Of a DNA stretch of 64,000 nucleotides, positions 48,045 through 59,447 are shown piece by piece. How positions within the stretch are numbered: the first letter of the stretch is position 1; every line of letters begins with the position of its first letter. The notes beneath the pieces were generated by a model that ran no database searches, was not told the DNA's origin, and saw only the letters and a list, made by a program, of their open reading frames with translations. The position numbers were made by a program, and so were the translations under genes. The stretch covers positions 19,060,501 through 19,124,500 of the forward strand of contig NC_134112.1 in the NCBI RefSeq assembly GCF_040939455.1. Direction: 5' to 3'. Origin of the DNA: Microcebus murinus (Eukaryota > Chordata > Mammalia > Primates > Cheirogaleidae).

Positions 48045-48274
48045 CGGTTTTTCAACCTCTGCACTATTGCCATTTGGGGCTAGAACATTTTTTGTCGGGA
48101 CTGTTCTATACATTGTAGGATATTTGGCAGCATCCCTGGCCTCTACTCACTAAATGCCATTAGCAGCCCCTCTCCCCAGGTTTTGACAATCCAAAATGTC
48201 TCCAGATACTGGCAAGTATCCCCTTGGGCAGGGGGTGAGAGTAGCAAATCACCCTGATTGAGAACCTCTGCACT
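48045..48274 (+). mobile_element. MER20 (hAT-Charlie) DNA transposon
   Basis: Nearly full length: starts 'cggtttttcaacctctgcac', then 'cattgtaggatatttggcag', 'catccctggcctctactcac', 'caaaatgtctccagatactg', and ends 'ctgattgagaacctctgcac', the inverted partner of the start. MER20 is a short non-autonomous element of placental mammals. Published work links some MER20 copies to decidual gene regulation; nothing here shows that for this copy. Confidence 0.9.
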
Positions 48275-48530
48275 AGGTGCCTATAGCAAGAAAATATACC
48301 TTAAAAAAGACATGCACTAAAACAGGCATCCCCTCTTCCACTTGTGTCTACTATAAAAGTTTTTGTTTAAACCCCAAGATAACCATAAGTAGAACTTTAA
48401 AAAATATATGTATACTTTCAAAAATAATGTATAAAATAAAATAAGCCTCACTGTTTATTGAAAATAAATAGCAAACATCAACAACAAAAATAGGCTATGT
48501 AACATCAGGTAGGCATTAAGAAAGAATAAG

Positions 48531-48534
<4 letters not shown>

Positions 48535-48560
<26 letters not shown>
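48535..48560. repeat. (TA)n then (GA)n simple repeat
   Basis: 'tatatatatatatag' is followed at once by 'agagagagagagag'. Confidence 0.85.
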
Positions 48561-48561
<1 letters not shown>

Positions 48562-48619
48562 CTTGAGCATCTTATAAAACAAGATCTGATCAAATATACC
48601 ACTTATGAAAGGAAACTAC

Positions 48620-49420
48620 ATGACTAAATACATCTATTAAATGACAAAGGCACTATGATTGGTTTAGAAAATAAAATTGAACTGTATGGGGTCTATAATA
48701 ATAGGTCTAACACAAAATAACTTAACAAGGTTAAAAAAGAAAAGGATAGACAATAATTTATCTGGCAAAAATAAACAATAAAAAGGATGAAATAGCAAAA
48801 TTAATTTTAACCAACCCATAAGTCAATGTAAAAATTGTTAAAACTGAACAAAGATTATTTCATATTAATAAAAGTTATGGCATAAAAATATAAAATTAGA
48901 ATGAAACACATAAACCTTTATTCAGCCAATAACAAAAGATCAATATACGTTAAGCAAAAACTGTAAAACGAAAAAAAAAGGAAAATACATTTATAAAACC
49001 ATACAATAATGGTGAGAAATTTTTACATAGTATTATTTATGCTTGAGTGATTAACTAGACCAAAATCAAGAAAAGACATAAAAAATTTGAATACTATAAT
49101 TGAAATGGTTAATTCAATTAACACTGAATTTTATAAGGGTTATATAATCATTTCATGAAAGTATGAAGTAATTGTCTTAAAACTGATTGTCTATTAAGCC
49201 AAAAATGAGCCTCAATCTATTTCAAACAGTTGTGAATGAATAGGCCATATTGTTTGATGGCAAAATACTAAAACTATAAAACATAAAAAGAAAAAAAGTG
49301 GAAAAAAAGCCTACCAAGTCATTTCATCAAATAAGAAATTAAAACTAGAATTACACTCTTTGGAAGATCATGAAAATGAGAACACTTTAAAATATATGTG
49401 ATAACAGACTTTTAATTCTG
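48620..49420 (+). repeat. Ancient L1/HAL1-type ORF2 fragment
   Basis: A-rich sense strand typical of LINE coding sequence. 'aattaaaactagaattacac' and 'gatcatgaaaatgagaacac' at 49336-49384 resemble old L1 ORF2 text. No frame is left. Confidence 0.5.
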
Positions 49421-49424
49421 ACTG

Positions 49425-50130
49425 CAACAGAGGTGCTGGCATCGTGGTAATCAACTATGAAGCTGGATAAAGCACGTGTTGTGACTCTTTTCAGGAATCT
49501 TCTTACAGACTCCAGCGAGAAGGGAAGTATAGGAGGTTAGCACCACACCCGTCTTGGGTTCCTTCCGGGGCATTTTCTTACTGGGGACTCAGTGCTGGGC
49601 CAGGTCAGGCTGCGGGAGGGACTAGAAACTGGCCCACTGAAGTGTCTGAGGGTGCGGGCCAGTGCACCAGAGAGAAGGGAGAAGGGGCCCTAGGAGGTGT
49701 AGGGACGGAGTCCCCGTCCTAGGCAGAATCCTAAACTAATTCTAGGGCCCTAGCAGAGAGCAGATTCTGGTGAGGAAAAGCTAACAGAGATTTCTGAGGT
49801 TGCACAGGGCTGGGGACATGTCAGAGTCTGAGTGGCTGGAGAGGAGGGACTTGGTCAACACCTAAGGCTTTCAGAAGAGACTCAGAAATTTCAGCAAACC
49901 TATAGACAGGTCAGATTATTCAAACTCATGTACCAGGGAAGAAGAAAAAACAGAGAAGGATATCTGAGACCTGTGGGACAACAGGGGATCACATCACGTG
50001 TGTAATTGGAGACAAAATACATATTTGGAGGGGTGCTGGCTGAAGGTATTCTAAAACATAAGAGACGTAACTAAGCTACGCTTACAGAAAATTCAATGGC
50101 TTTATAGAATTTAATTATTTTAAAAGAAAA
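49425..50130 (+). repeat. Old L1 5' UTR and ORF1 start fragment
   Basis: GC-richer 5'-UTR-like block followed by 'gagacctgtgggacaacagg' and 'cacgtgtgtaattggagaca', which is ORF1-like L1 text. The order shows a different copy from the ORF2 fragment just upstream. Confidence 0.5.
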
Positions 50131-50139
50131 AAAATAACC

Positions 50140-50660
50140 AAAAAGACTATAGCAGAAGAAACAGTTCTGATTGATTTTTCCAAGTGCTGCTCTATTTTTT
50201 TCACTCTACCTTGGGATCCTATTGGGGTGTTGAAACTACTTCCGGCCAACAAACTGTGATTAGATGAAATTCCTGTCTCAGACAGAGGCAGTTAAGACAA
50301 CATGTCCCCTCCATCTCCCTTCCTACTCCAGCAACCGTAACGTCTAGTGTTTCAGATGACACAACTGTAGCGTGAAGGAGAGCTGGCCAAGCCTCAGTGG
50401 ACTTTCCATGTGTGGCAAATAAATCTTTGTCAGGCTCAGCTGCTGGAATTTGTCTGTCATAACAGCATTAATTACTCAGCTATTAAAAATGCTATAATAA
50501 TACAGTCAGAAAAGAGCTTAGAATAATAAGAAGAAAATAATAAAAAATACAAGTATAAATCAATGAATTCAAAAGAAGTGAAAATGAACATTTTTCTTTT
50601 AAACCCTTAATTAAATCAGCAAATCTAATCAAGTGGAGATGTCGGACATAAATCAACATT
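50140..50660. other. Unresolved, possibly an LTR-type tail at 50270-50480
   Basis: 'gtggcaaataaatctttgtc' and 'ttgtctgtcataacagcatt' resemble the polyadenylation end of an ancient LTR-like repeat. Otherwise A-rich and unrecognised. Confidence 0.35.
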
Positions 50661-50664
50661 AATA

Positions 50665-50855
50665 TTAATTTCTTAGAGCTGCCATATCAAATTACCACTG
50701 ACTGGGTGGCTTAAAATATAAATGTATTCTCTCACAGTTCTAATTGATTGTATCCACAAAGACCTTATTTCCAAATAAGGTCATGTTCACAGATACCTGG
50801 GGTTTGGAATTCAACATATCTTTTTGCAGAGCACAGTTCAACCCACAATAGAAGG
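50665..50855 (-). repeat. MLT1-type (ERVL-MaLR) LTR, antisense, internally deleted
   Basis: 'ttcttagagctgccatatca' and 'actgggtggcttaaaatata' (3' end region, reversed) join directly to 'caaagaccttatttccaaat' and 'gagcacagttcaacccacaa' (5' region, reversed). The middle of about 250 bases normally present, as in the copy at 57895, is missing. Confidence 0.75.
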
Positions 50856-50859
50856 GGCA

Positions 50860-52295
50860 TAGTGATAATGAAGCGGATTTGAAAAATGGTGAGACTATGC
50901 CAATGCACAGAAAAACTCCTATAAGATATAGGATTCTATGGAAACCTGTTACTTACCATAATTAACACAAGAAGTAGTGAAACCACATGGACCAATGTTG
51001 TCAGAACTTTGAGGACACTAGTGATGCCTCATGCAACCACTTGGGAATATAGAATACAGATGGCTTCTAAAACCTACGAGTTAAAATCAGAGCAGACATT
51101 TATGCAAATTTCCCTTGAATGGCTTTAAGACTTAAAAGAATTGACTAGACCCTCACACAATATGGTAACATGGCAAGCAGAGAACAATTATTTTAAAAGA
51201 AGACTATAGCGTTAGCAGTTGACTTAGAAATTCAGAATGATTTTTCATTGGAAGAGATTTGCTCTTTATTTTTTAAGAAAATAGCTTGATTAATCTTTGA
51301 GAAAAGTAAACACTCCTTTTTCTCAGGCTAGCCTATCCTAGAGAAGAGTTAACAAAGAAAGAATTAAATTGCTTTGCAAAAGGAAAAAAAACAGTAACAG
51401 AAGTTTTGGAGCTGTGGGACTCTGGAGTAAGGGATATAGAAATAAGTAAAATTGTCTAGGATGAACATATCTCTGCACCATGATACCAGCTAGGGCTTAA
51501 GTAGGAATAGAGTCAATGAGAAATGTCCTGTGTTAGGAAATTGCCAATGAATTAATCAGAACAATTATAGCTGATTCTCAATATGAAGGTATTTCTTAAA
51601 CTTTGTTGTAATTATAATCCTTTAATATCAACTCCCATCATCCTCAAATTTTCAGTAATAATCTAAATCACACAAAGGACATATTCTGGAGGTTCTTGGA
51701 GGAAATGAAGAAAAAATATGTCTTATTTGCAGTGAGGCAGAATAGAGAGACAGTGCTGCCCATAGGGTCTTGGAATGTCATTCATAGAGTGATGCCGAAT
51801 TCAAGTGCTGGCAAGAATTCATAGTAAGATATGACAGGATAAGTTCTCCACCAGTCTAAACACAGAAATACACTTGAGTATGTCCAAAGTGTTACCACAT
51901 TTTGTCTCATGAAGGTCCAAGCTCTTCTATTTGGTTATTAAATGAAAGGGTGACTACAGAAGCCCAGAAGATTTGGACACATTCAGGTCTAACAAATGGG
52001 GTCCATCAGAAATGTGGTTGGTAAGTCATGGAGACATGTTGGCAGTGCCATCTGCTCAACTAAGCCCCGTTCAATGGAGAGGATTCAAAGACCCATGGAC
52101 ATGCTCAGTTTCAAAGGCAGAAATACTTTCATCATGTGACTAGATGCCCCAGACTCCCTCTCCCTGATGCCTGTCAAATATTTAAATTATATGATTGATT
52201 CTTAGATTCTAAGTGCCTTTACTCTGCTTTCTCATGTTGCTGGCCTACACTGAGATCACCATTCATGAAAAGTCACCCATATCTTATGCTTTAGG
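50860..52295. other. Unrecognised sequence, no gene supported
   Basis: Adjacent to a MLT1-type LTR, so part could be MaLR interior, but no motif was recognised. Confidence 0.3.
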
Positions 52296-52299
52296 CAAG

Positions 52300-52565
52300 C
52301 ACCTTTAATTCATTCCACAAATATTTATGAGTGCTTTCTCTGTGCCATGAACTTGTCCAAGGTGCTGGAGATAGAGTGGGAGGAAAGCAAAATCCCTGCT
52401 TTCATATAGCTTGCATTCAAGGAAGGAGAGAGACCATGAATCAATAAACAAATGAATATTTAGTATACATTTGGGTAGAGGCAAGTGCTATGGAGAAACA
52501 TAAAGCAGGAGAGGAGATTGGACATGTTGGTGCTACTGGAGCTTCAAGCTTCCCCAAGAAGGTGA
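52300..52565 (-). repeat. L2 3' end, antisense
   Basis: 'cattccacaaatatttatga', 'gtgctttctctgtgccatga', 'agatagagtgggaggaaagc', 'aatcaataaacaaatgaata', 'caagtgctatggagaaacat' is the reversed L2 3' end in the right order. Confidence 0.8.
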
Positions 52566-52569
52566 ACTA

Positions 52570-53060
52570 AAATACTAAATTAAGTGAGAAAATGAGAATG
52601 CCAAGGGTAAATGTTTAAGGAGACATTAGCCAATGCAATTTAAAAAGACAAAACAAACAAATGCAGAAAAAAACCAGCAAGAGCAATAAAAGAGGCAAGG
52701 ATAATTTTAACATTAAATATTACAGTTTACTGTGAATTTTCAGTTACTATGAATATATAAAGAGGTAGAATATTTTTGTCCCCAAGAAAAATAATCACAT
52801 TAACATCTCATTAATTATCAAGAGGGTTGGTCTTTTGAAATGCATATGATATTAATCAGTCATTGACTGAAGGCTGCCTCCAGGAGAAGAATATAGTGAT
52901 CCTTGAGGGGCATGACTCAAATCCAAGACACTGTGCCAGAGAAGGGTGTATCTGTGAGCTATCTGTTGCTAATACTTCCCACACTAAGGGATGTGTGCAC
53001 CAGACAAGTCAATATGTTCTGGACAGGGCACCAACAGCTTTAACATAAACTACAATATGA
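52570..53060. other. A-rich unique sequence
   Basis: No feature recognised; the frame 52863-53048 has no domain. Confidence 0.4.
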
Positions 53061-53064
53061 TGAA

Positions 53065-53820
53065 CTAGCCCTTTTGGTGTTGGAGAAAGGAGATATAGAT
53101 TTAAAGTCAATAAAATATGTGAAGACTCTAGTCCTAAACATAAATCAAAAGTATTGGTATGAACTCATCATTACCTTATTTTCTAGCTGTGTCCACCAAA
53201 AAGGCATAGAAATTACCAACACAATAACAATGAGCACCCCTACTGCCCAGCCTGTGTTCTCTTATTACCATTTTCCGCTAAAAGGAATCAGGGCTCCTTA
53301 GAGGAATCTTTGATTCCAGATCTGGAGCAGGAAATGTACACCATAATCCTTGAATGCCTTGTCATTCCAAGAAGGAAGGAAGCTCTTAGAGACCACTTCA
53401 ATCATCTCAACAGAACTAAGAAGTCAATTTGAAGAGGCTCCCACTGACCAAATAGGGTACAATTTGAGCATACAAAATCATTGCTAAATCTATAAATTTA
53501 TCACCACAACAACACTTATAGACACTGGTCTACTTTGGAGGATGCTAAAAAAATTGCAAAGCAGTGGGGTTTGGGAAGCTTCCAAGCTGGTGAACAAATT
53601 GATGTACTGGAAGAGCCGTGTGCCCAGAGAGGGCATGGGAGCTCCATGCACACCACCATGCCTTGTCCTGTGCATTTCCTCCATGGCTGTTCCTGTGCTG
53701 TCCTTTATGATAAACCAATGCTGGTAAGTAAAGTGCTTCCCTGAATCTCATCAGCCTATCTACCAAATTATCAAACATGAGGAGGAAGTAGTGGGAATGT
53801 TACACTGGTAAAGTTACACT
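53065..53820 (+). repeat. Ancient interspersed repeat remains, family not resolved
   Basis: 53430-53480 ('ggctcccactgaccaaatag' then 'acaatttgagcatacaaaat') resembles L1ME-type 3' regions. 53565-53780 ('gtggggtttgggaagcttcc', 'gagccgtgtgcccagagagg', 'ataaaccaatgctggtaagt', 'caaattatcaaacatgagga') is a recurring mammalian repeat block. Overlapping frames at 53490-53778 are derived from it. Confidence 0.45.
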
Positions 53821-53824
53821 GAAC

Positions 53825-54270
53825 TATGTTAACTGTAACTGTAACTTCATAGGAAACAAGTAGTTCAGACCAAGACCAGTCTGATACAGGAATGAAGTCA
53901 TTATTTTGAAAACTGGCAAAGAAAAAAGACAATCAGTCATTTATCATGCTGCTGCTGTTGTTTTCCAATTTGAACTGTATCCCAGTGAAATCAAATAGTT
54001 TAAGGGGAAGTTTCTTTTAATATGTTATAAGAATTTATTTCAGCTAATTTTTTATTTCAGAATTTATTCTTTCATAAGAAATTATTTCAGCTAATAAATG
54101 AAGAAAGGATGATAGAATTAGGATATCATCATTTTCAATTCCTAATAAATTAATGGATCAGGGAAATGGTCATCAACGTCTGCTAACATCTCAAAAAGAG
54201 AGGAAGCAAGACATTATGAATCTTTTTACAGACATATACAAATACCTAATCAATGGTCTTGCCCCCTTTC
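53825..54270. other. Unrecognised, AT-rich
   Basis: 54155-54230 ('caacgtctgctaacatctca', 'aaaagagaggaagcaagaca') may be a further old repeat. No gene. Confidence 0.35.
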
Positions 54271-54285
54271 CAAAAAAAAAAAAAA

Positions 54286-54995
54286 TTGAAACTCCAGTGA
54301 GAATGGCCTTTATCAAAAAATCCCCAAACAACAAATGCTGGTGTGGATCCGAAGAGAAAGAAACACTCCTACACTGCTGGTGGGACTGCAAACTAGTGCA
54401 ACCTCTGTGGAAAGCAATATGGAGATACTTCATAGTGATACAAGTAGATCTACCATTTGATTCAGCAATTCCACTACTGGGCAAAGGATCAAAAGTCACT
54501 TTATGAAAAAGACACCTGCACTCAAATGTTTATAGCAGCACAATTCACAATTGCAAAGCTATGGAAACAACCCAAGTGCCCATCAATTCATCAGTGGATT
54601 AATAAAATGTGGTATATGCATACCATGGAATACCATTCAGCTTTAAGAAACAATGGTGATATAGCACACCTTGTATATTCCTGGATACAGCTGGAACCCA
54701 TTCCACTAAGTGAAGTATCTCAAGAATGGAAAAACAAGCACCACATGTACTCACAAGCAAATTGGTATTAATGGATCAACACCTAAGTGGACATATAGGA
54801 GTAACATTTATCAGGTGTCGGGAGGGTGGGAGGGGGGAGGAGGGGATGGGTATATACAACCACAACAAGATGTGCAACACTTGGGGGATGGACATGCTTG
54901 AAGCTCTTACTCGAGGAGGGAGGGGGGCATGGGCAATGTAAGTAACCTTAACACTTGTACCCCCATAAGATGCTAAAATAAAAAATAAAAAAAGA
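54286..54995 (+). mobile_element. Young strepsirrhine L1, 5'-truncated
   Basis: Sense L1 from the ORF2 C-terminal region ('gagaatggcctttatcaaaa') to the 3' terminus ('acccccataagatgctaaaa' plus an A-rich tail). The 3' UTR has two G-rich tracts (54819-54850 and 54913-54935). The left junction at 54272-54285 is a run of 14 A. Family shared with the minus copy at 36343. Confidence 0.9.
54290..54771 (+). pseudogene. L1 ORF2 C-terminal domain with an 8-base deletion
   Basis: ORF2 C-terminal text R-M-A-F-I-K-K-S-P-N-N and the Cys-rich motif (C-W-C-G then L-L-H-C-W-W-D-C) are readable in the first frame to about 54482. There the text passes from 'ccactactgggc' straight to 'aaaggatc', where the other copy (36864-36891, minus) keeps 'atctaccc' in between. 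The 8 missing bases shift the frame; the C-terminus continues in a second frame (about 54483-54768) through H-Q-W-I-N-K-M-W and ends at the TAA 54769-54771. Only this last part of ORF2 is present, so the copy was dead on arrival. Confidence 0.85.
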
Positions 54996-54999
54996 AGTT

Positions 55000-55530
55000 T
55001 GAACAAACCTCTAACTTTAGCTGTCAATATATGGAAAGTGTAAAAAACAGAAAAACATTTCAAATGTCAGCACAGGGACACAATTAACAAAATATATACT
55101 GAGAAAAATGTAGTTTTTCCCTCCACAATAAAAATTACATGAACTAAAGAGATGAAGACATAAATCATAATTTAAAAGAGATTTAAGAACCATTCAACTA
55201 ATCATAATGTATGCAATTTATTTGGAATCCAATAAAATCAACAATTGGTTTGTTTTAATTAATTTTTACAATTTAAATTATAATTTTAAAAATATTTTCT
55301 ATGACAATTGGATAATAGAGACTTTAGTTGGCTATTTGGTTATATTAAAATTATTGTTAATTATTTTAGATATGATGATGGTATTATGGTTCTCTTAAAA
55401 TTGTACCTTTTAGAATAACATACTGAAATATTTGCAGGTAAATTCATGTCACCTTTAGGATTTGGTTCAATATTTACAACGGGAGGGAAGAAACGTAGGT
55501 AAGAGCACAGATCAAATGAGCTTGCTTTAG
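55000..55530. other. AT-rich unique sequence
   Basis: No repeat recognised; the frame 55207-55398 reflects AT-rich composition. Confidence 0.4.
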
Positions 55531-55539
55531 AGCTATTAC

Positions 55540-55645
55540 TTGTTGAAACTGGGAGATGAGCCCATGTAAGTTCGTTATACTATTCTCTCCGGTTTTGCAA
55601 ATGTTTGAAATTTTCTAAAACTTTCCATAACTAAAATAGTTTTTA
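55540..55645 (+). repeat. Probable old L1 3' end
   Basis: 'gttcgttatactattctctc' and 'tgtttgaaattttctaaaac' match the sense tail of old L1 elements. Confidence 0.6.
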
Positions 55646-55649
55646 CATA

Positions 55650-56645
55650 AAAAAGCAGGTTATGTCAAATAAGCTACCAAAATGTCTGAGAACATTATAT
55701 AAAGACACAAAAATGTATTAACAGATGAGTGCTCCTTGTCTCTGCTAAAGAAGAGTGTTATATTCATACATTTACATACCCTCCCTTTAAAAAAAAAAGA
55801 TTCTTTTGAGCTAAAAAAGAGAAAAGTGAAGCAACAATGTCAGGGTTGGTCTGCAGATGGGAGAGAGAAGCGCTGGAGGGCTGGGACTCGAAAAGCCACG
55901 GAACCTAAAGAATCGACATGTGGGATTCTCAGTGGCTGCTTCTCGTGGAAGAGAACCAGGGGACTGGAACACTTTAATGTTCTGCAAGAACTTACAGTGA
56001 TAAACAGAACCCCCTGTTAATTAAAAAAAAAAAAAAAAAGTCCACCTGGCTGCCCCTGCATGTGGATGCACCCCATGTAAGATGGGAGGAGAGGAGGAAC
56101 CAAGGATTCACCCTGCACTGAGGAGGCATGAGCCCCTCGGGAAGTGGAAATGCCATTTCCATTCACGGGCAAGGCAAGAGGTGAACAGAGATATAACTCG
56201 GGGTTCCCCACGTACCCAGGTATAAAGGGTGTCCTGTGGGAGTGAAGGTGTCACGCGACTGTTGGAAGAGCTGGGGAGAGAGGCCGAGGACGCCTGCACT
56301 GGGGGTCGGCAGGGCAGACGCTGGGGAGCTCACCCTGATACCCACAAGTTCAGGATTTGCAAAAACTCACTGTGAAGTTGCTGCAATTCTCAAAAATCTC
56401 TGCCAAACTCCAGACAACTATCTCGAGCTCTAGCAGTGAAGTGGGTGGTTCTCAAATGCTCCCTGGGAAGAGGCCGCGGATCTCCCATCTGCCCGCGTCA
56501 GCCTGCAACTGCCTGCAGGGAATAATGGCGTCATCTTCTGTCCTGCCTTCTAAGCCTGGTGTGCGTTTCTCCTCTCATTAGGAAATTCTAAACTGGGGCC
56601 GTTCAGGAACTGTATTATAGTTCTCATCTTTTCCTGGGCAATGCA
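55650..56645. other. Unrecognised, with a moderately GC-rich patch
   Basis: Includes an A-run of 18 at about 56022-56039. The overlapping frames at 55736-56581 on both strands have no domain. Confidence 0.4.
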
Positions 56646-56650
56646 GAGGA

Positions 56651-57071
56651 TGTGTTAAAAGGAGGTTGTGGAGGATAAGACAACTTCATCTTGGATGTTA
56701 ATTGGTTATGTTGACTTCTGATTAACCCCAGTTCTAGGAATGCCTCTAAGATTTCTACTTTCACGTACTTACCGGAAATCCTGCCCTTACTTTGAAACAA
56801 TCTTGATGTTGTCAGAGACATGGACTTCCGTACTTACTATAAATCCTGCCCTTAGGCAAATCCTTGCCTTTCCCTGAGGGGTCGACTTCAATTGTCCTCT
56901 ACACATTCCACCCCTAGGGCAGGTACATTCTAGGTTGTGGTGGGTGACAGTAATAGGATCCACCATCTTGTCTTGCGGCTACCAGAGACACGGCCTCTGT
57001 TTGTAAGTCCCTGTTAAATATTTCTTTCTGAGAAACTGGTTTTGTTAGCCTCTTTCTTCAGCCTCTCAGCA
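56651..57071 (+). repeat. Probable solo LTR of an endogenous retrovirus
   Basis: A segment of about 420 bases that begins TG and ends CA, with a retroviral-type 3' part ('tgttaaatatttctttctga', 'gttttgttagcctctttctt', 'cagcctctcagca'). The 'tttggtggtaag' that follows could be the decayed start of a primer-binding site. Inside, a 26-base word occurs twice at 56764-56789 and 56829-56854, differing at 3 bases (period 65), the kind of internal duplication common in LTR U3 regions. No flanking duplication was found. Confidence 0.45.
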
Positions 57072-57279
57072 TTTGGTGGTAAGTTTGTATATACCTGCTC
57101 ACTACAACAGAAGTGGTGGTGATGCCAAGTGGATTATGAACAATTCAGCAAAAATAGATATAGGTGATGGGAGAAAGTCAAAGTTTCTTTTATTCATACT
57201 ATAATTTAGATGCATAAGACTGTAGATAAGGGTGAAGTTTGAGCTAGAGATACTGTATATAATTAAGGCATCAGCTCAT

Positions 57280-57790
57280 CGATGTTGGTCTGCTATTGCT
57301 GTGTAACAAATTACTCCAGTAGAACTACAAACTCAAATTAGAAGTCAGAAGTCTGGCACAATATGACTGGGTTCTCTGCTTGGAGTCTTACAAAACTGAA
57401 ATCAAGATGTCACCTGAGCTTAGTTCTTTTCTGGAGTCTCTGGGGAAAAAAATCTGCTTACAAACTCATTCCTGTTGTTGACAGAATTCAGTTTTTTGTG
57501 ACTGTAGGACTATAGTCCTTATTTCCATACAAGTGTCAGCTACAGGCTACTCTCCTCTACTAGAGGTGACCTGAAGTCCTTGCCACATGGTCCCCTCTGT
57601 CTTCAAGACAGAGACTGACTGTGCATCAGATTCTTCTTATTCTTAACTCTCTGACATCCTTTTCTGAGGCCAGCTAGAGGAAATGATCTCCCTTTAATAG
57701 GCTCAAGGAATTAAGTCAGTCCTACCTGCATAATCTGCCTGTCCTAAAGTCTACTGATTTGGGGCCTCAATTATATCAGCAAATTTTTAT
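57280..57790 (-). repeat. Ancient LTR-like repeat, antisense, family not resolved
   Basis: 'gctattgctgtgtaacaaat' and 'tactccagtagaactacaaa' open it; the interior is strongly diverged. Similar in style to MaLR-type LTRs read in reverse. Confidence 0.4.
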
Positions 57791-57894
57791 TTGATTGAAT
57801 AACTGGAGAAGCTGGTGTGTGCATATTAACGGCTGGGAGTGTTAAAGAACATCTTAAAGCTCTGCCTACCATTGTATTCAAAGCTAAGGGGGTT

Positions 57895-58365
57895 GAGATA
57901 TGTTAGTCTCCTAGGACCGCCTCAACAAATTACCACAAACTAGGTGACTTGAAAAACAGAAATGTATTGTCTCATAACTCAGAGTGTAGAGGTCTGAAAT
58001 CATGTGTCAGCAGTGCCACGGCCCCTCTGAGGCTCTGAGCAGACTCCTTCCTTTCGTCTTGGCTTTCAGTGGTGGCCGTCAATTCTCATTCCTTGGCTTG
58101 CAGCTGCATCCCTCCAATCTTCACCTCTTTTATCACATAGCATTCTCCCTGTATGCTCTTTCCAAGTTTCCTTCTCACGAGGACATCAGTCATAGTGGAT
58201 TAGGGCCCACCTTACTTACCTTAATTAACTTGATTTCATCTGCAAGGACCCTATTTGCAAATAAGTCATAGTCACAGGTATTCACAAGTATTCACAGGTC
58301 TTGAAGGTTATAATTTCAATGTGTTGGGGGAAGGGGGGTTGTTGAACCCATAATAGAAGGTAACC
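57895..58365 (-). repeat. MLT1-type (ERVL-MaLR) LTR, antisense, near full length
   Basis: In order: 'gtctcctaggaccgcctcaa', 'caaattaccacaaactaggt', 'attccttggcttgcagctgc', 'atcagtcatagtggattagg', 'gcaaggaccctatttgcaaa', 'ttgttgaacccataata'. This is a whole MLT1 LTR reversed. A short 'attcacaagt' duplication lies near 58278-58298. The frame 58002-58271 is LTR-derived. Confidence 0.8.
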
Positions 58366-58379
58366 CAGAGGGTGAAAGA

Positions 58380-59440
58380 CAGTATGGATGAGTCCTCAAG
58401 CATCCCAGTATTTAGAGGATGGGAAGAAGAGGATGATCTGATAGAGGGTTCGGAGAAAACCTGAACAGTACAATGTCCTAGAAGACAACTGAAGATGCTT
58501 GCTTCAATAAGAGAGTGTGATCAACTTTACCAGATACAGCTAGTAATTTGGGTAAGATAAGGACAGAGAAATTAATTTATCAAGGTGAACGTTGTTGGTG
58601 ATTTTTAAAAAGTAATTGCAGTGAAGACAGTGGCACTAAAGCCTAATTAGAGTGAACTGAAAAGAGAATGGGGATAAGAACATGTGAACAGATAACATCA
58701 GCAACCTTCTTCCTCTTATCACAGGAAACATTTACAATGCTTCTTATCATAAATGAATACCCGGCTTATCTGATTTTGTGCATCAGTCACATTTACATTT
58801 GATAATATGATAACACTCTAAAAATAGATCCTTTTCTGCCAACCTCACCTAGAATTTCCAGCCAATATGTTCAAACAGAAAGCCTGTATCAGAGTTATGT
58901 CTATTTATGAAAGGGAAAATATTATTTCTACAGTAATAAGATTAAATACTCAGGAACTCTAACAGAATTTGTCAAAAAAAAAAAATCTTGGAAATTATGA
59001 AATAACAGTAAAGCATCCCAAATACCAGATCACCATTCACAGATGAATAGTTGTTCTATACATGTGATTATAGATTAGGAAGTATACTGGAAAATTCCAT
59101 TTGCAATAGCAGTGGTATATATAATTATATATGTGTATATAAATATATCTGTATATGTATATAATATACACACTTAGAAATGTGCAAGATAAGACAAAAT
59201 TATAAAAGTGTATATATTTTCTGAAGAGATTATAAAAGCTTAAACATGAATAAAAAATTTCCAGAGTTGGTAGGAGGGAATGATAGCAATGGCATGGTGG
59301 GGTGGGTTACCTTTCGATCAGAAGTTTATTACTTTATATTATGAAATATGGGGAAAGCAGTAAAGATTGTACATGTCATTAAATCATCCAAATATATGTT
59401 AAAAATAACTCAGATATTCAGTCAACCTTGTATGGCTTGT
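58380..59440. other. Unique, AT-rich; simple repeat at 59110-59170
   Basis: TA/TG-rich microsatellite-like stretch near 59117-59172. No gene seen. Confidence 0.4.
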
Positions 59441-59447
59441 TTATATC

